The position numbers were made by a program, and so were the translations under genes. Positions 7,284-16,114 of a stretch of DNA of 40,488 nt are shown here, one piece after another (position 1 is the stretch's first letter; each line of letters starts with the position of its first letter). The DNA is taken from assembly GCA_930990125.1 (NCBI GenBank), contig CAKNOI010000011.1, forward strand, positions 1 through 40,488, read 5' to 3'. Origin of the DNA: an uncultured Clostridiaceae bacterium. Lineage in GTDB: Bacteria > Bacillota > Clostridia > TANB77 > CAG-508. A model generated the notes under the pieces. The model was given only the letters and a program-made list of their open reading frames with translations, did not search any database and had not been told where the DNA came from.

Positions 7284-8825
7284 ATGGAATTTTTGATTGG
7301 AATCATTACTTTCTTAATCTCTGCTGTAATTTGCATACCACTTGGTATGTTCTTAAGAAAAAAAATTGCAGAATCTAAAATTCAAGGAGCAGAAGAAGAA
7401 GCCAAAAAATTAATCGAAATGGCGAAAATAGAAGCTGAGAATAAAAAGAAAGAAGAAATATTCAAAGCAAAAGAAGAAATTATGAATGCAAGAGGAGAAT
7501 TGGATAAAGAGATTAGAGAAAGAAGAAATGAAGTACAAAATCAAGAAAGAAGAATGATTCAGAGAGAAGAAAACTTAGAAAGACGTTCTGAGGTGTTTGA
7601 AAGAAAAGAAAAAGAATTAGAAAGAAAGTATGAAGAGGTAGACAAAAAGAAGGTAGAATTAAACGAAGTATTAAAAAAGCAAATGGAAGAACTTCAAAGA
7701 ATTTCGCGCTTATCGCTGGAAGATGCTAAAAAACAATTATTAAGCGAACTAGAGAAACAAATCACAGCAGAAAAAGCCGCTTTAGTAAAAGAAATGAATC
7801 AAAAAGCAAAAGAAGAAGCCGACAAAAATGCAAAAGAATTGATTAGCTATGCAATTCAAAAATGTGCGGCAGATCATACCTCAGAAACTACAGTATCTAT
7901 TGTAAATCTTCCAAGTGATGATATGAAAGGTAGAATCATTGGTAGAGAAGGTAGAAACATTAAAGCTCTAGAAACCTTAACAGGAATTGACTTAATAATT
8001 GATGATACCCCAGAAGCAGTTGTTATTTCTGGGTTTGATCCATTAAGAAGAGAGGTTGCTAAAATAGCACTAGAAAAATTAATTAATGATGGTAGAATTC
8101 ATCCAGCTAAAATAGAAGAAATGGTGGAAAAAGCAAAAGAAGAAGTAGAACAAACCATCAAAGAAGAAGGCGAAAGAGCTGTTATGGAAACAGGTGTTAT
8201 TGGTCTTCATCCAGATTTAGTAAAATTAATTGGAAAATTAAAATATAGAACCAGTTATGGACAAAATGTATTAAATCATTCAATCGAAGTATCTAATTTA
8301 GCAAGAATTATGGCAGAAGAACTTGGTATTGACCCTAAAATAGCTAGACGTGCAGGGTTATTACATGATATTGGTAAAGCCCTAGACCATGATATGGAAG
8401 GAACCCATGTAGAAATTGGTGTAGACATTTTGAAAAAATATAAAGAAAACGATTTAGTGATTAATGCGGTAGAGGCACACCATGGTGATGTGGAACCAAA
8501 AACCATAGAAGCTGTTTTAGTACAAGCAGCAGATGCTATTTCTGCATCTAGACCGGGTGCTAGAAGAGAAACATTAGAAGCCTACATAAAAAGATTAGAA
8601 ACATTAGAACAAATTGCAGATTCTTTTGAGGGCGTTGAAAAATCTTTTGCAATACAAGCAGGACGAGAAATACGAATTATTGTTAAACCAGAAAAAATAT
8701 CAGAAAATGAAATGACTCTAATGGCAAGAAATGTAGCTAAAAAAGTGGAAGATGAAATGGAGTATCCGGGACAAATTAAAGTAAATGTCATAAGAGAAAC
8801 AAGAGCAATTGAATATGCTAAATAA
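7284..8825 (+). CDS. rny: Ribonuclease Y
   Basis: This membrane-anchored endoribonuclease starts mRNA decay in many Bacillota and organises the RNA degradosome. An N-terminal membrane helix (about residues 1-22) is followed by a long charged coiled coil (about 30-190). Next come a KH RNA-binding domain ([19 protein letters not shown], about 212-230) and an HD domain with [12 protein letters not shown] near residue 360. The length of 513 aa matches the family. AAAGGGTG lies upstream of the ATG. It is followed by a strong terminator and then by ymdB, a pairing conserved in Bacillus. Rny is the best-supported enzyme call in this region. Confidence 0.97.
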   Translation: MEFLIGIITFLISAVICIPLGMFLRKKIAESKIQGAEEEAKKLIEMAKIEAENKKKEEIFKAKEEIMNARGELDKEIRERRNEVQNQERRMIQREENLERRSEVFERKEKELERKYEEVDKKKVELNEVLKKQMEELQRISRLSLEDAKKQLLSELEKQITAEKAALVKEMNQKAKEEADKNAKELISYAIQKCAADHTSETTVSIVNLPSDDMKGRIIGREGRNIKALETLTGIDLIIDDTPEAVVISGFDPLRREVAKIALEKLINDGRIHPAKIEEMVEKAKEEVEQTIKEEGERAVMETGVIGLHPDLVKLIGKLKYRTSYGQNVLNHSIEVSNLARIMAEELGIDPKIARRAGLLHDIGKALDHDMEGTHVEIGVDILKKYKENDLVINAVEAHHGDVEPKTIEAVLVQAADAISASRPGARRETLEAYIKRLETLEQIADSFEGVEKSFAIQAGREIRIIVKPEKISENEMTLMARNVAKKVEDEMEYPGQIKVNVIRETRAIEYAK

Positions 8826-8837
8826 AAATTACAAAAA

Positions 8838-8868
8838 AGAACTTTTGATTTTTAAAAGTTCTTTTTTT
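8838..8868 (+). terminator. Rho-independent terminator of rny
   Basis: AGAACTTTT (8838-8846) pairs with AAAAGTTCT (8854-8862) and is followed by a T-run. Confidence 0.85.
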
Positions 8869-8972
8869 GTGTGTATCAAAAAACTTTTTTGTAATTTGTT
8901 TGTGAAAAATATTTTAAAATCTTTTTAAATAATGTATAATACACAAAAAAGCAAAAAGAAAGGAATAAAAGA

Positions 8973-9743
8973 ATGAAAATATTAGCAATAGGAGATTTAG
9001 TAGGAGATATTGGATATCAAAAATTAAGAAAAATATTACCAGAATTAAAAAAAGAAAATCAAATTGATTTTACCATTGTAAATGGAGAAAACGTAGCAGG
9101 CGGAATGGGAATTACCCAAAAGCATTTGGATGGAATTTTAACAGCAGGAGCAGATGTTATTACAATGGGAAATCATACATGGGGAAAAAAGGATATTTTT
9201 AATTTTATTGATTGCTCACAACTAATAAGACCAGCCAATTACTCAAAAGGCGTACCAGGAAAAGGATATGGTGTGTATGAATGTAAACAAAAAAAGATTT
9301 TAGTCATCAATCTAATTGGAAGAACCGATATGAATGTGTTATCAGAGAATCCTTTTACTGTAGTAGACGCTATATTGCAAACATTCCATTCTAAAGTAGA
9401 TTATACTATTGTAGATTTTCATGCAGAAGCGACAGCTGAAAAAATAGCAATGGGATATTATCTAGACGGAAGAGCTCAAATTGTATTTGGAACACATACC
9501 CATGTGCAAACAGCAGATGAAAGCATATTACCAAAGGGTACTGCCTATATTACAGATATTGGAATGACAGGACCTAAGTATTCTGTTATTGGAATGGATA
9601 TTGCAACATCCATGAAACGTTTTGTAACATCCTTACCAGAAAGATACAAACTAGCAGAAGGAGAGGCGGTATTAAACGGATGCCTTTTTGAAATAAATGA
9701 CGAGACAAATACAATGGTGCAGATTCAAAGAATAAATAGGTAA
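8973..9743 (+). CDS. ymdB: YmdB family metallophosphoesterase (2',3'-cyclic nucleotide phosphodiesterase)
   Basis: This is a calcineurin-like phosphoesterase of the TIGR00282/YmdB family. In Bacillus it acts on 2',3'-cyclic nucleotides and influences biofilm versus motility decisions. The metal-binding motifs are intact: GDLVGDIG at the N-terminus, NGENVAGGMGIT, MGNHTWGKK, DFHAEATAEK and GTHTHVQTAD. The length of 256 aa is normal. AAAGGAAT precedes the ATG. A -10 box TGTATAAT ends at 8940, but the -35 is weak. The neighbour rny is the usual partner, and spoVS follows, as in Bacillus. Confidence 0.95.
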   Translation: MKILAIGDLVGDIGYQKLRKILPELKKENQIDFTIVNGENVAGGMGITQKHLDGILTAGADVITMGNHTWGKKDIFNFIDCSQLIRPANYSKGVPGKGYGVYECKQKKILVINLIGRTDMNVLSENPFTVVDAILQTFHSKVDYTIVDFHAEATAEKIAMGYYLDGRAQIVFGTHTHVQTADESILPKGTAYITDIGMTGPKYSVIGMDIATSMKRFVTSLPERYKLAEGEAVLNGCLFEINDETNTMVQIQRINR

Positions 9744-9803
9744 TAATTGCCGAAAAATAAAGAAAAATGGCGAAAACTTTTTCCTTTTTTTACCAAAAAC
9801 CTA

Positions 9804-9832
9804 TAGACTTTTTTAGGAAAATATAATATAAC
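9804..9832 (+). promoter_or_regulatory. Possible promoter of spoVS
   Basis: TAGACT (9804-9809), 17-nt spacer, TATAAC (9827-9832). The fit to sigma-A is partial. SpoVS is driven by sigma-H in Bacillus, but no clean sigma-H site was seen. Confidence 0.35.
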
Positions 9833-9882
9833 TATACCTGTCAGTAATTGAAACAAAATTAAAATTTTAGGAGGCAGAAAAA

Positions 9883-10146
9883 ATGGAAGTTTTAAAAATT
9901 TCATCAAAATCAAACCCAAATTCAGTAGCAGGAGCAATTGCAGGTCTTGTAAAAGAATCGAACAGAGCTGAAATGCAAGCTATTGGAGCAGGAGCATTAA
10001 ATCAAGCGGTAAAAGCGGTAGCAATAGCAAGAGGATTTGTAGCACCAGCAGGAGTGGATTTGGTTTGTATTCCCGCTTTTGCAGAGGTATCTGTAGAAGG
10101 GGAAGACCGTACTGGTATTAAACTTATTGTAGAGTCTAGAAAATAG
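9883..10146 (+). CDS. spoVS: Stage V sporulation protein S (SpoVS)
   Basis: This small Alba-like protein of 87 aa is needed for normal sporulation; its biochemical role is unsettled and may involve nucleic acid binding. The sequence is almost the family consensus: VLKISSKSNPNSVAGAIAG at the start, then GAGALNQAVKAVAIARGF and a C-terminal IKLIVESRK. A strong TTAGGAGG site precedes the ATG at normal spacing. It follows ymdB and ends in its own hairpin. Confidence 0.97.
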   Translation: MEVLKISSKSNPNSVAGAIAGLVKESNRAEMQAIGAGALNQAVKAVAIARGFVAPAGVDLVCIPAFAEVSVEGEDRTGIKLIVESRK

Positions 10147-10185
10147 TATAGGTAGGGGAAAGAAAAAAGTGCAATAGAAAAAATT

Positions 10186-10222
10186 AGGGGGAAAAGTAAA
10201 AAAATACTTTTGCCCTTTTCTT
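10186..10222 (+). terminator. Probable terminator of spoVS
   Basis: GGGGGAAAAGTA (10187-10198) pairs with TACTTTTGCCC (10205-10214) with a small mismatch, followed by TTTTCTT. Confidence 0.6.
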
Positions 10223-10230
10223 AAATGTAC

Positions 10231-10259
10231 TTGAAAAAAAATCTATTTTCCTGTATGAT
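10231..10259 (+). promoter_or_regulatory. Sigma-A promoter of the orphan solute-binding protein
   Basis: TTGAAA (10231-10236), 17-nt spacer, TATGAT (10254-10259) preceded by TG. The -10 box lies in the centre of a perfect palindrome. Confidence 0.7.
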
Positions 10260-10271
10260 AGGAAAATAGAT
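10241..10271. repeat. 12-bp perfect inverted repeat over the -10 box (candidate operator)
   Basis: ATCTATTTTCCT (10241-10252) and AGGAAAATAGAT (10260-10271) are perfect reverse complements around a 7-nt centre that holds the -10 box. The right arm abuts the ribosome-binding site AAGGAGAG. There is no T-run after it, so it is not a terminator. An operator for a dimeric repressor is the simplest reading. Confidence 0.6.
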
Positions 10272-10286
10272 AAGGAGAGATGTTTC

Positions 10287-11876
10287 TTGAAAAGAAATGG
10301 TATAAAATATATTATTTTTATAGTTATTATAGGATTTATATTTGGTATGGCGTTTTTATTTTATACAAATTCTTCTAAAAAGCATGAAAATACCATAGCA
10401 GAAACAGAGAAAAAAGAAGAAATAACAATGTTAAAAGATATGCGCTTAGGAATTGCAGAATATGATACCATGAATCCTATTATTAGTAAAAATAAAAACA
10501 TACAGAGTATTGCTAAACTTATTTTTGAACCTCTACTCACACTAACAGAGGATTACAAAATAGAAAACTGCCTTGCAAAAGAATGGTCCAAAACAGGAGA
10601 TAATACCTATGTGCTTAAGTTACAAGAAGGAATTGTATGGCAAGATGGAACAGAATTTACAGCTTCTGACGTAAAATTTACCATAGAACAGATACAACAA
10701 GTAGATTCTATTTATACACCACAAGTAGCAGATATTACCAGTGTAGAAGTAGTAGATGTTATGACAATAAAACTTACCTTAAGTAAGGAAATACCTTTTT
10801 TTGAATATCAACTGACCTTTCCTATTCTTAGTCAAAAAAATTGGGAAGGAGAGGACTTTATGACTTCTACCAAAATCCCAATGGGAACGGGAATGTATAA
10901 AATTGCAGATATTACAGCAGGAAATATTTACTTAGAAAAAAACCAGAATTATTGGCAAAAGGAAGAAAAAAATAGTAAAATAGAATCTATTGCCATACAC
11001 CGCTATGAAAAAGTAGGGGAATTATATAATGACTTTAAATTAGGAAATATTGATTTTATTCATACAGATTCTGATATTCTAGAAGATTACATAGGAACAT
11101 TGGGCTATCATAAAAAAGAATATAAAGGAAGAGCACTAGATTTTTTGGCAATTAACTGTCAAAACCAAGCATTATCCCAAAAAGAAGTAAGACAAGCCAT
11201 TCAATATGGAATAGATAAAACCGGAATAATAAATACTATTTTCCAAAATAAATATGAAAGTTCTAATTTTCCATTAGACTTTGGACAGTATTTATATACA
11301 GAAGAAAAGGAAAGTGTATATGATACAGCAAAAGTAAAGCAAGTTCTAGAAGAAAATGGTTGGACATTACAATCAAAAGTATGGCAAAAAAGAGAGAATA
11401 GAACAACACTACGATTATCCTTTACTCTTACCGTATTAGAAACGAATGAAAAAAGAGTACAAGTAGCAGAAGCGATTCGCGATTCTTTAGAACCATTAGG
11501 AATAAAACTTACTGTCCGAAAAGTTTCCGAAAAAGAATACCAAAATATATTAGAAAAGAAAAATTATGAGTTATTATTAACAGGAATATATTCTTCTTTT
11601 AGTCCAGATTTAACTTATTTTCTAGGAGAAGGAAATTTAGCAGGTTATCGAAATGAAACCGCATTGCAACTATTGCAAGAGATAAACGATATTACAGAAC
11701 AAAATCTATTACAACAAAAAATACAAGAACTTGCGAATATTTATCTAGAAGATGTACCATATATTTGTTTATACCGCAACAAAGAAACAACAGCATATAA
11801 TCAAAAATTAGCAGGAAACGTAGCAGGAAATTGTTATAACATCTTTTATCATATCGAAGATTGGTATCGACAATAA
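10287..11876 (+). CDS. ABC transporter substrate-binding protein, family 5 (peptide/oligopeptide type), membrane-anchored
   Basis: This is an SBP_bac_5 (OppA/DppA-like) extracellular binding protein of 529 aa. After an N-terminal hydrophobic anchor (about residues 5-26, YIIFIVIIGFIFGMAF) the mature part carries family blocks such as IAKLIFEPLLTL, LKLQEGIVWQDGTEFTASDV and VRQAIQYGIDKTGI-like sequence. There is no Cys lipobox, so it seems tethered by an uncleaved helix rather than by lipid. The start is TTG, with AAGGAGAG upstream. No permease or ATPase gene is adjacent, so it is an orphan. It has its own promoter with a palindrome over the -10 box. The ligand is unknown; a peptide is likely from the family. 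Confidence 0.85.
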   Translation: MKRNGIKYIIFIVIIGFIFGMAFLFYTNSSKKHENTIAETEKKEEITMLKDMRLGIAEYDTMNPIISKNKNIQSIAKLIFEPLLTLTEDYKIENCLAKEWSKTGDNTYVLKLQEGIVWQDGTEFTASDVKFTIEQIQQVDSIYTPQVADITSVEVVDVMTIKLTLSKEIPFFEYQLTFPILSQKNWEGEDFMTSTKIPMGTGMYKIADITAGNIYLEKNQNYWQKEEKNSKIESIAIHRYEKVGELYNDFKLGNIDFIHTDSDILEDYIGTLGYHKKEYKGRALDFLAINCQNQALSQKEVRQAIQYGIDKTGIINTIFQNKYESSNFPLDFGQYLYTEEKESVYDTAKVKQVLEENGWTLQSKVWQKRENRTTLRLSFTLTVLETNEKRVQVAEAIRDSLEPLGIKLTVRKVSEKEYQNILEKKNYELLLTGIYSSFSPDLTYFLGEGNLAGYRNETALQLLQEINDITEQNLLQQKIQELANIYLEDVPYICLYRNKETTAYNQKLAGNVAGNCYNIFYHIEDWYRQ

Positions 11877-11897
11877 GAAAAAAATAAATAAAAACTA

Positions 11898-11925
11898 TTG
11901 ACAAAAAAATATTTTACGATATAAT
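11898..11925 (+). promoter_or_regulatory. Sigma-A promoter of recA
   Basis: TTGACA (11898-11903), 16-nt spacer, TATAAT (11920-11925). The flanking bases are strikingly like those of the recN promoter at 29347-29374. Confidence 0.8.
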
Positions 11926-11930
11926 AATTA

Positions 11931-11944
11931 CAAACATGCGTTTG
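11931..11944 (+). promoter_or_regulatory. LexA-like SOS box in the recA promoter
   Basis: CAAACATGCGTTTG is a 5-bp half-site palindrome (CAAAC, 4 nt, GTTTG). It resembles the Bacillota LexA box CGAAC-N4-GTTCG, with the same spacing and two changed positions. It lies between the -10 box and the recA start, where a repressor would block transcription. Confidence 0.6.
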
Positions 11945-11962
11945 AAATGGGAGGAAAAAAAC

Positions 11963-13033
11963 ATGGGAGATATAAACCAAGAAAAAAGAAAAGCATTAGA
12001 AGTAGCAATGAGCCAAATTGAAAAACAATTCGGAAAAGGCTCTGTAATGAAATTAGGAGATTTTTCTGCGATGAATGTAGAGGCAATTCCAACAGGTTCT
12101 TTAGGATTAGATATTGCATTAGGAATTGGAGGCATTCCAAGAGGAAGAATTATAGAAATATTTGGACCAGAGTCTTCTGGAAAAACAACATTAGCATTAC
12201 ATGTTATTGCAGAAGCGCAAAAGATGGGAGGAGAAGCTGCTTTTATTGATGCAGAGCATGCCTTAGATCCAGTATATGCAAAACATTTAGGTGTTAATAT
12301 TGATGAATTAATTGTTTCTCAACCAGATACAGGAGAACAAGCATTAGAAATTGCCGAAGCTTTAGTAAGAAGCGGGGCATTAGATGTTATTGTTGTAGAC
12401 TCTGTTGCAGCACTAGTACCAAAAGCAGAAATAGATGGTGAAATGGGAGATTCTCATATTGGTTTACAAGCAAGATTAATGTCTCAAGCATTACGAAAAT
12501 TAGCAGGAGCAATCAATAAATCAAAAGCAGTTATTATTTTTATTAACCAATTAAGAGAAAAAGTAGGTGTTATGTTTGGTAATCCAGAAACTACACCAGG
12601 AGGAAGAGCTTTAAAATTTTATGCTTCTGTTCGTTTAGATATCCGCAAAATAGAAAATATTAAACAAGATGGAGAAGTAACTGGAAATAGAGTAAGAGTA
12701 AAAATTGTAAAAAATAAAGTTGCACCTCCTTTTAGAGAAGCAGAATTTGATATTGTATATGGAAAAGGAATTTCTAAAGAAGGAAATGTTTTAGATTTAG
12801 CAGTAAATTTAGACATTATTGAAAAAAGTGGTTCTTGGTTTAGCTATAATGGAGAAAGAATTGGACAAGGTAGAGAAAATGTAAAGAAATACCTTGCAGA
12901 TAATCCAAAAATCTTAGCAGAAGTAGAACAAAAGGTTCGTGATAACACGAAAAAAGCATTTGAACAAAGTTTGAACGAAGAGGAAATAGAAGAAGATAAC
13001 ACAGAAGAAGAGGAAGAGAAAATAGAAGAATAG
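11963..13033 (+). CDS. recA: Recombinase RecA
   Basis: This ATP-dependent strand-exchange protein works in homologous recombination and triggers LexA self-cleavage in the SOS response. Walker A is GPESSGKTT near residue 67; other clear blocks are [30 protein letters not shown], and the loop region [21 protein letters not shown]. The C-terminus is a long acidic tail, as usual. The ATG at 11963 has GGGAGG upstream; an in-frame ATG at 11936 sits inside the LexA-like box and is unlikely. The length is 356 aa. recX follows directly, so the two are probably co-transcribed. Confidence 0.98.
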   Translation: MGDINQEKRKALEVAMSQIEKQFGKGSVMKLGDFSAMNVEAIPTGSLGLDIALGIGGIPRGRIIEIFGPESSGKTTLALHVIAEAQKMGGEAAFIDAEHALDPVYAKHLGVNIDELIVSQPDTGEQALEIAEALVRSGALDVIVVDSVAALVPKAEIDGEMGDSHIGLQARLMSQALRKLAGAINKSKAVIIFINQLREKVGVMFGNPETTPGGRALKFYASVRLDIRKIENIKQDGEVTGNRVRVKIVKNKVAPPFREAEFDIVYGKGISKEGNVLDLAVNLDIIEKSGSWFSYNGERIGQGRENVKKYLADNPKILAEVEQKVRDNTKKAFEQSLNEEEIEEDNTEEEEEKIEE

Positions 13034-13049
13034 AAAGGCACTATCCATC

Positions 13050-13499
13050 ATGTATACAATAGAAGAATTTGATAAAGAAAAAACAAAAGTGGTCAAATAT
13101 ATTGTTTATAAAAAAAGAACAGAAAAAGAAGTCTATCGTAAATTTCAAGGTTCTATACCAGAAAATATGTTAGAAGATATTATAGAATATTTAAAAGAAA
13201 ATGGATATATTCAAGATAAAGAGTACATTGCAAAAGCAGTTCAAGAATATATGCTATTGCAAACATTATCACAAAAAGAAATAGAATATAAACTCTATGC
13301 AAAAGGAATTTCTAGGGACGATATAGAAGAGTATTGGAATTTACATCAAGAAGAATTACAAGAATATGAAATACATTCTGCTAAAAAAATATTTCAAAAA
13401 AAAGCAAACATCATGGAAGAAAAAGACATTGTACAGTATCTATTAAAAAAAGGATATACTAGAGAAAACATACAAGAAGCACAAGAAAGTCAGGAATAA
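13050..13499 (+). CDS. recX: Regulatory protein RecX
   Basis: RecX binds RecA filaments and limits their activity. The sequence has the three-helix RecX repeats: YIVYKKRTEKEVYRKF, then IIEYLKENGYIQDKEYI, and later LLKKGYTRENIQEA. The length of 149 aa is in the normal range. It lies 16 bp after recA, and GAAAGG about 11 nt before its ATG serves as the ribosome-binding site. The recA-recX order is common. Sequence identity in this family is low, so the neighbour strengthens the call. Confidence 0.9.
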   Translation: MYTIEEFDKEKTKVVKYIVYKKRTEKEVYRKFQGSIPENMLEDIIEYLKENGYIQDKEYIAKAVQEYMLLQTLSQKEIEYKLYAKGISRDDIEEYWNLHQEELQEYEIHSAKKIFQKKANIMEEKDIVQYLLKKGYTRENIQEAQESQE

Positions 13500-13511
13500 G
13501 GAGTAATAATA

Positions 13512-14261
13512 ATGCCATTACTAACGCTAGAAACTAATAAATATGCAATTAAAATAGAAAATTTTGAAGGACCATTAGATTTATTATGTCATTTAATAGA
13601 AAAAAATAAAATGAATATTTGTGATATTAAGATTAGTGAAATAACAGACCAATATCTCGAATATCTAAAACAAATGGAGCAATTAAATTTGGAAATTGCA
13701 AGTGAATTTATTATTATGGCATCTACGCTCCTTTATTTAAAATCAAAAACACTACTTCCAACAGAAGTAGAAGATGAAAAGGAAATTTCAGAAGAAGAAC
13801 TAATCCGAAGAATTATAGAATACAAAAAATACAAAGAAATAACTAAAACATTAAAAGAAAATTATGAACAATATTCCAAACGCTTTTTTAAAGCAGGAGA
13901 AACAATTTCTCTGCCAAAACAAAAGTTAGAAAAGCAATATGATTCTTCTATGATACCAGAAGTATATAAGGACTTATTAAAACGAAACGAAGAAAAAATA
14001 AATAAAAATGCAAAAAACATAGAAAAAATAGCCATTGTAGAAAATTACACCGTAGCAAGCAAAGTAAAAGAAATGTTTCGTGCCTTAATTAAAAAACCAA
14101 GATTTGTATTTAATACTCTATTTTCTTTACAAAGATGTAATAAACAAGAAGTGGTAACTGCTTTTTCTGGACTCTTAGAATTAACACGTAGAAAAAAAGT
14201 AATTACTATACAAGAAGAATTATTTGGAGATATTACAGTAGAAAAAGCGAAAAAGGTTTAA
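13512..14261 (+). CDS. scpA: Segregation and condensation protein A (ScpA)
   Basis: This is the kleisin subunit of the SMC-ScpAB complex that compacts and segregates the chromosome. The N-terminus is diagnostic: IKIENFEGPLDLLCHLIEKN, then KISEITDQYLEYLKQ and EFIIMASTLLYLKSKTLLP. The C-terminal winged-helix part includes VVTAFSGLLELTRRKKV. The length of 249 aa is normal. AAGGAG precedes the ATG, and it lies 12 bp after recX, suggesting one transcript with recA-recX. The partner scpB, often next to scpA, is absent here. Confidence 0.95.
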   Translation: MPLLTLETNKYAIKIENFEGPLDLLCHLIEKNKMNICDIKISEITDQYLEYLKQMEQLNLEIASEFIIMASTLLYLKSKTLLPTEVEDEKEISEEELIRRIIEYKKYKEITKTLKENYEQYSKRFFKAGETISLPKQKLEKQYDSSMIPEVYKDLLKRNEEKINKNAKNIEKIAIVENYTVASKVKEMFRALIKKPRFVFNTLFSLQRCNKQEVVTAFSGLLELTRRKKVITIQEELFGDITVEKAKKV

Positions 14262-14289
14262 AAGATACTTATTTTTTTCTGGAAAATTG

Positions 14290-14318
14290 TTGTAAAAAAA
14301 GAAATAAATTGGTATACT
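14290..14318 (+). promoter_or_regulatory. Promoter of the Asp23 module
   Basis: TTGTAA (14290-14295), 17-nt spacer, TATACT (14313-14318). Confidence 0.55.
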
Positions 14319-14352
14319 AATAGTAGATAAAAATTAAAAAGGAGGAATGAAA

Positions 14353-14784
14353 ATGGAAGAAAATAATGAACAAAATGTTGTAAATGAAGAAATAGAAGTA
14401 GGGGTAAATGGAAACAACGGAATTAAAATAGCAGATGATGTAGTTGCTGTTATTGCAGGAGTAGCTGCTTCTGAAGTGCCAGGAGTATATAGTATGTCTG
14501 GCGGATTTGCAGGTGGTATTTCCGAGGTACTTAGTGGTAAGAAAAACTTGGCAAAAGGAATTAAAGTAGAAGTAGGAGAAAAAGAGACTAAAATAGATGT
14601 TAACATTATTGTAGAATATGGAACAAGAATTCCAGATGTTGCTTTTGAAATTCAAAACAGAGTTAAAAAAGCAGTAGAATCTATGACTGGTTTAAAAGTG
14701 TTAGAAGTAAATGTTCATGTTCAAGGTGTTAATACAGAAATGATGAATGAAGAAGAAAAAAAATCAGGTGAAAAAACAGAATAA
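14353..14784 (+). CDS. Asp23/Gls24 family envelope stress response protein
   Basis: This DUF322/Asp23 family protein of 143 aa coats the inner face of the membrane in relatives and is linked to cell envelope stress. The core is clear: IADDVVAVIAGVAASEVPGV, then GTRIPDVAFEIQNRVK and LKVLEVNVHVQGV near the C-terminus. The ATG at 14353 is chosen because GGAGGA ends 6 nt before it; the ATG at 14347 touches that site. It is followed by AmaP and DUF2273 proteins, the usual partners that anchor it to the membrane. It has its own promoter. Confidence 0.93.
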   Translation: MEENNEQNVVNEEIEVGVNGNNGIKIADDVVAVIAGVAASEVPGVYSMSGGFAGGISEVLSGKKNLAKGIKVEVGEKETKIDVNIIVEYGTRIPDVAFEIQNRVKKAVESMTGLKVLEVNVHVQGVNTEMMNEEEKKSGEKTE

Positions 14785-14796
14785 AAAATAAAAAAT

Positions 14797-14823
14797 TAGG
14801 GCACTCTTCTTTACTGTGCCCTA
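14797..14823 (+). terminator. Stem-loop between Asp23 and AmaP genes
   Basis: TAGGGCAC (14797-14804) pairs with GTGCCCTA (14816-14823) around an 11-nt loop. No strong T-run follows, so it may be a weak attenuator or an mRNA-stabilising hairpin rather than a full terminator. Confidence 0.45.
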
Positions 14824-14854
14824 TTAAATTGGAAAAGTATTGGAGGAAACAAAA

Positions 14855-15415
14855 ATGAAATTATCAAGTAAAATAGCCTTGGTATTATTTGCAAATTTAA
14901 TCTTAATATTTTGTATTGTACTTTGCCTAATGATATTTGGCTGGTTAGACCCAGTATTAGTAACAGGATTTTTAGAATATTTAACAGCAATGCCAACCGT
15001 TTCTAATATTACATTAGTAGTTAGCATCTTACTTATGCTTCTTGCTATAAAATGTATCTTTTTTGACAATTATGATAAAAACAATATGGAAAGCAAAAGC
15101 GGAATTCTACTTGCAAACCAAGACGGAAAATTATTAATTTCTAAAGAAACATTAGAAAATTTAATTATTAATGTTGTTAAAGGATTTGAAGCAGCGCAAA
15201 ATGCACAAACCAAAGTCATTTTTGATAAAGAAAACAATATTATTGTCTACTTAACACTCTTTGTAGAGCCAAATACAGTAATTAAAGAATTATCTTTAAA
15301 TTTACAAAATAGAATAAAAGAAGAAGTAAAAAAAGCCTCTGATTTAGAAGTAAAAGAGGTAAACATTACCGTAAGAGATATTGCTCCTGTAGAAGAGAAA
15401 AAAATGCAAGAGTAA
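14855..15415 (+). CDS. amaP: Alkaline shock response membrane anchor protein AmaP
   Basis: AmaP anchors Asp23 to the membrane. Two hydrophobic segments occupy about residues 7-30 and 48-70 (IALVLFANLILIFCIVLCL and ITLVVSILLMLLAIKCIFF). They are followed by a soluble domain related to Asp23 itself (TKVIFDKENNIIVYLTLFVE, then EVKEVNITVRDI). The ATG at 14855 has GGAGG 8 nt upstream; an in-frame TTG at 14840 overlaps that site. The length of 186 aa is normal. The gene sits between Asp23 and DUF2273 genes, a conserved trio. Confidence 0.88.
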   Translation: MKLSSKIALVLFANLILIFCIVLCLMIFGWLDPVLVTGFLEYLTAMPTVSNITLVVSILLMLLAIKCIFFDNYDKNNMESKSGILLANQDGKLLISKETLENLIINVVKGFEAAQNAQTKVIFDKENNIIVYLTLFVEPNTVIKELSLNLQNRIKEEVKKASDLEVKEVNITVRDIAPVEEKKMQE

Positions 15416-15433
15416 AGAAAGGATGTAGAATAT

Positions 15434-15637
15434 ATGAATAGTTTTAAAGATTTTATGAGTAACTATGGTGGAGCGGTCATTGGAGCAATTGTTGCTATTT
15501 TAATTCTATGTACACAACTATACCAGTTATTTATTTGGATTATTTTAATATGCATTGGTATCTATATTGGAAATTATATTCAACATAATAAATATGAAGT
15601 AAAAGAAAAATTAAAGAAATTCATTGATAAATTATAG
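15434..15637 (+). CDS. DUF2273 family small integral membrane protein
   Basis: This 67-aa protein has one hairpin-like hydrophobic core (YGGAVIGAIVAILILCTQLY and FIWIILICIGIYIGNYI), followed by a basic C-terminal tail. It belongs to DUF2273, a small partner that often accompanies Asp23 and AmaP. AAAGGATG precedes the ATG. Its precise role is unknown; a structural part of the Asp23 membrane complex is inferred from context. Confidence 0.85.
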   Translation: MNSFKDFMSNYGGAVIGAIVAILILCTQLYQLFIWIILICIGIYIGNYIQHNKYEVKEKLKKFIDKL

Positions 15638-15703
15638 GAAAATTAGAGAATATCTGACGAACTTTCCTATGGTATAAAAATTAAAAGCAGAAGGGGAAAT
15701 AAT

Positions 15704-16114
15704 ATGAATATATCATCCATGAGAGAAATGGCTTTTCAATGTATCTATAGTCTAGAAGTGCAAAAACAAAAAATGTCCGAAGACTATATAGATTTATTTA
15801 TAGAGTCAGAAGGAATAACCGATAAAAACGCACAAAACTATATCAAAACAATTGCAATGGGAGTAGCAAATCATGAAGAAGAAATAGAATCTTTCATTGC
15901 TAGTAATTTAAAAAAGGACTGGAACATTAATAGAATATCCAAAATAGATTTAAGTTTATTAAAACTAGCCATTTATGAAATACAATACAAAAAACTAGAA
16001 TATAAGATTGTTATTAATGAGGCAGTAGAACTTGCAAAAAAATATGGAGAAGAAAATTCTGCCAACTTTATTAACGGTGTTCTAGCAAGTGTGGTAAAGG
16101 AGCTAGAAGAATGA
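15704..16114 (+). CDS. nusB: Transcription antitermination factor NusB
   Basis: NusB binds boxA RNA with NusE (S10) and supports antitermination in rRNA operons. The all-helical sequence begins SSMREMAFQCIYSLEVQKQ and carries the family block ISKIDLSLLKLAIYEIQY, then INEAVELAKKYGEENSANFI and a C-terminal NGVLASV. The length of 136 aa is normal. GAAGGGGAAAT precedes the ATG. Its stop overlaps the xseA start (ATGA), and the nusB-xseA-xseB order is common in Bacillota. Confidence 0.95.
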   Translation: MNISSMREMAFQCIYSLEVQKQKMSEDYIDLFIESEGITDKNAQNYIKTIAMGVANHEEEIESFIASNLKKDWNINRISKIDLSLLKLAIYEIQYKKLEYKIVINEAVELAKKYGEENSANFINGVLASVVKELEE

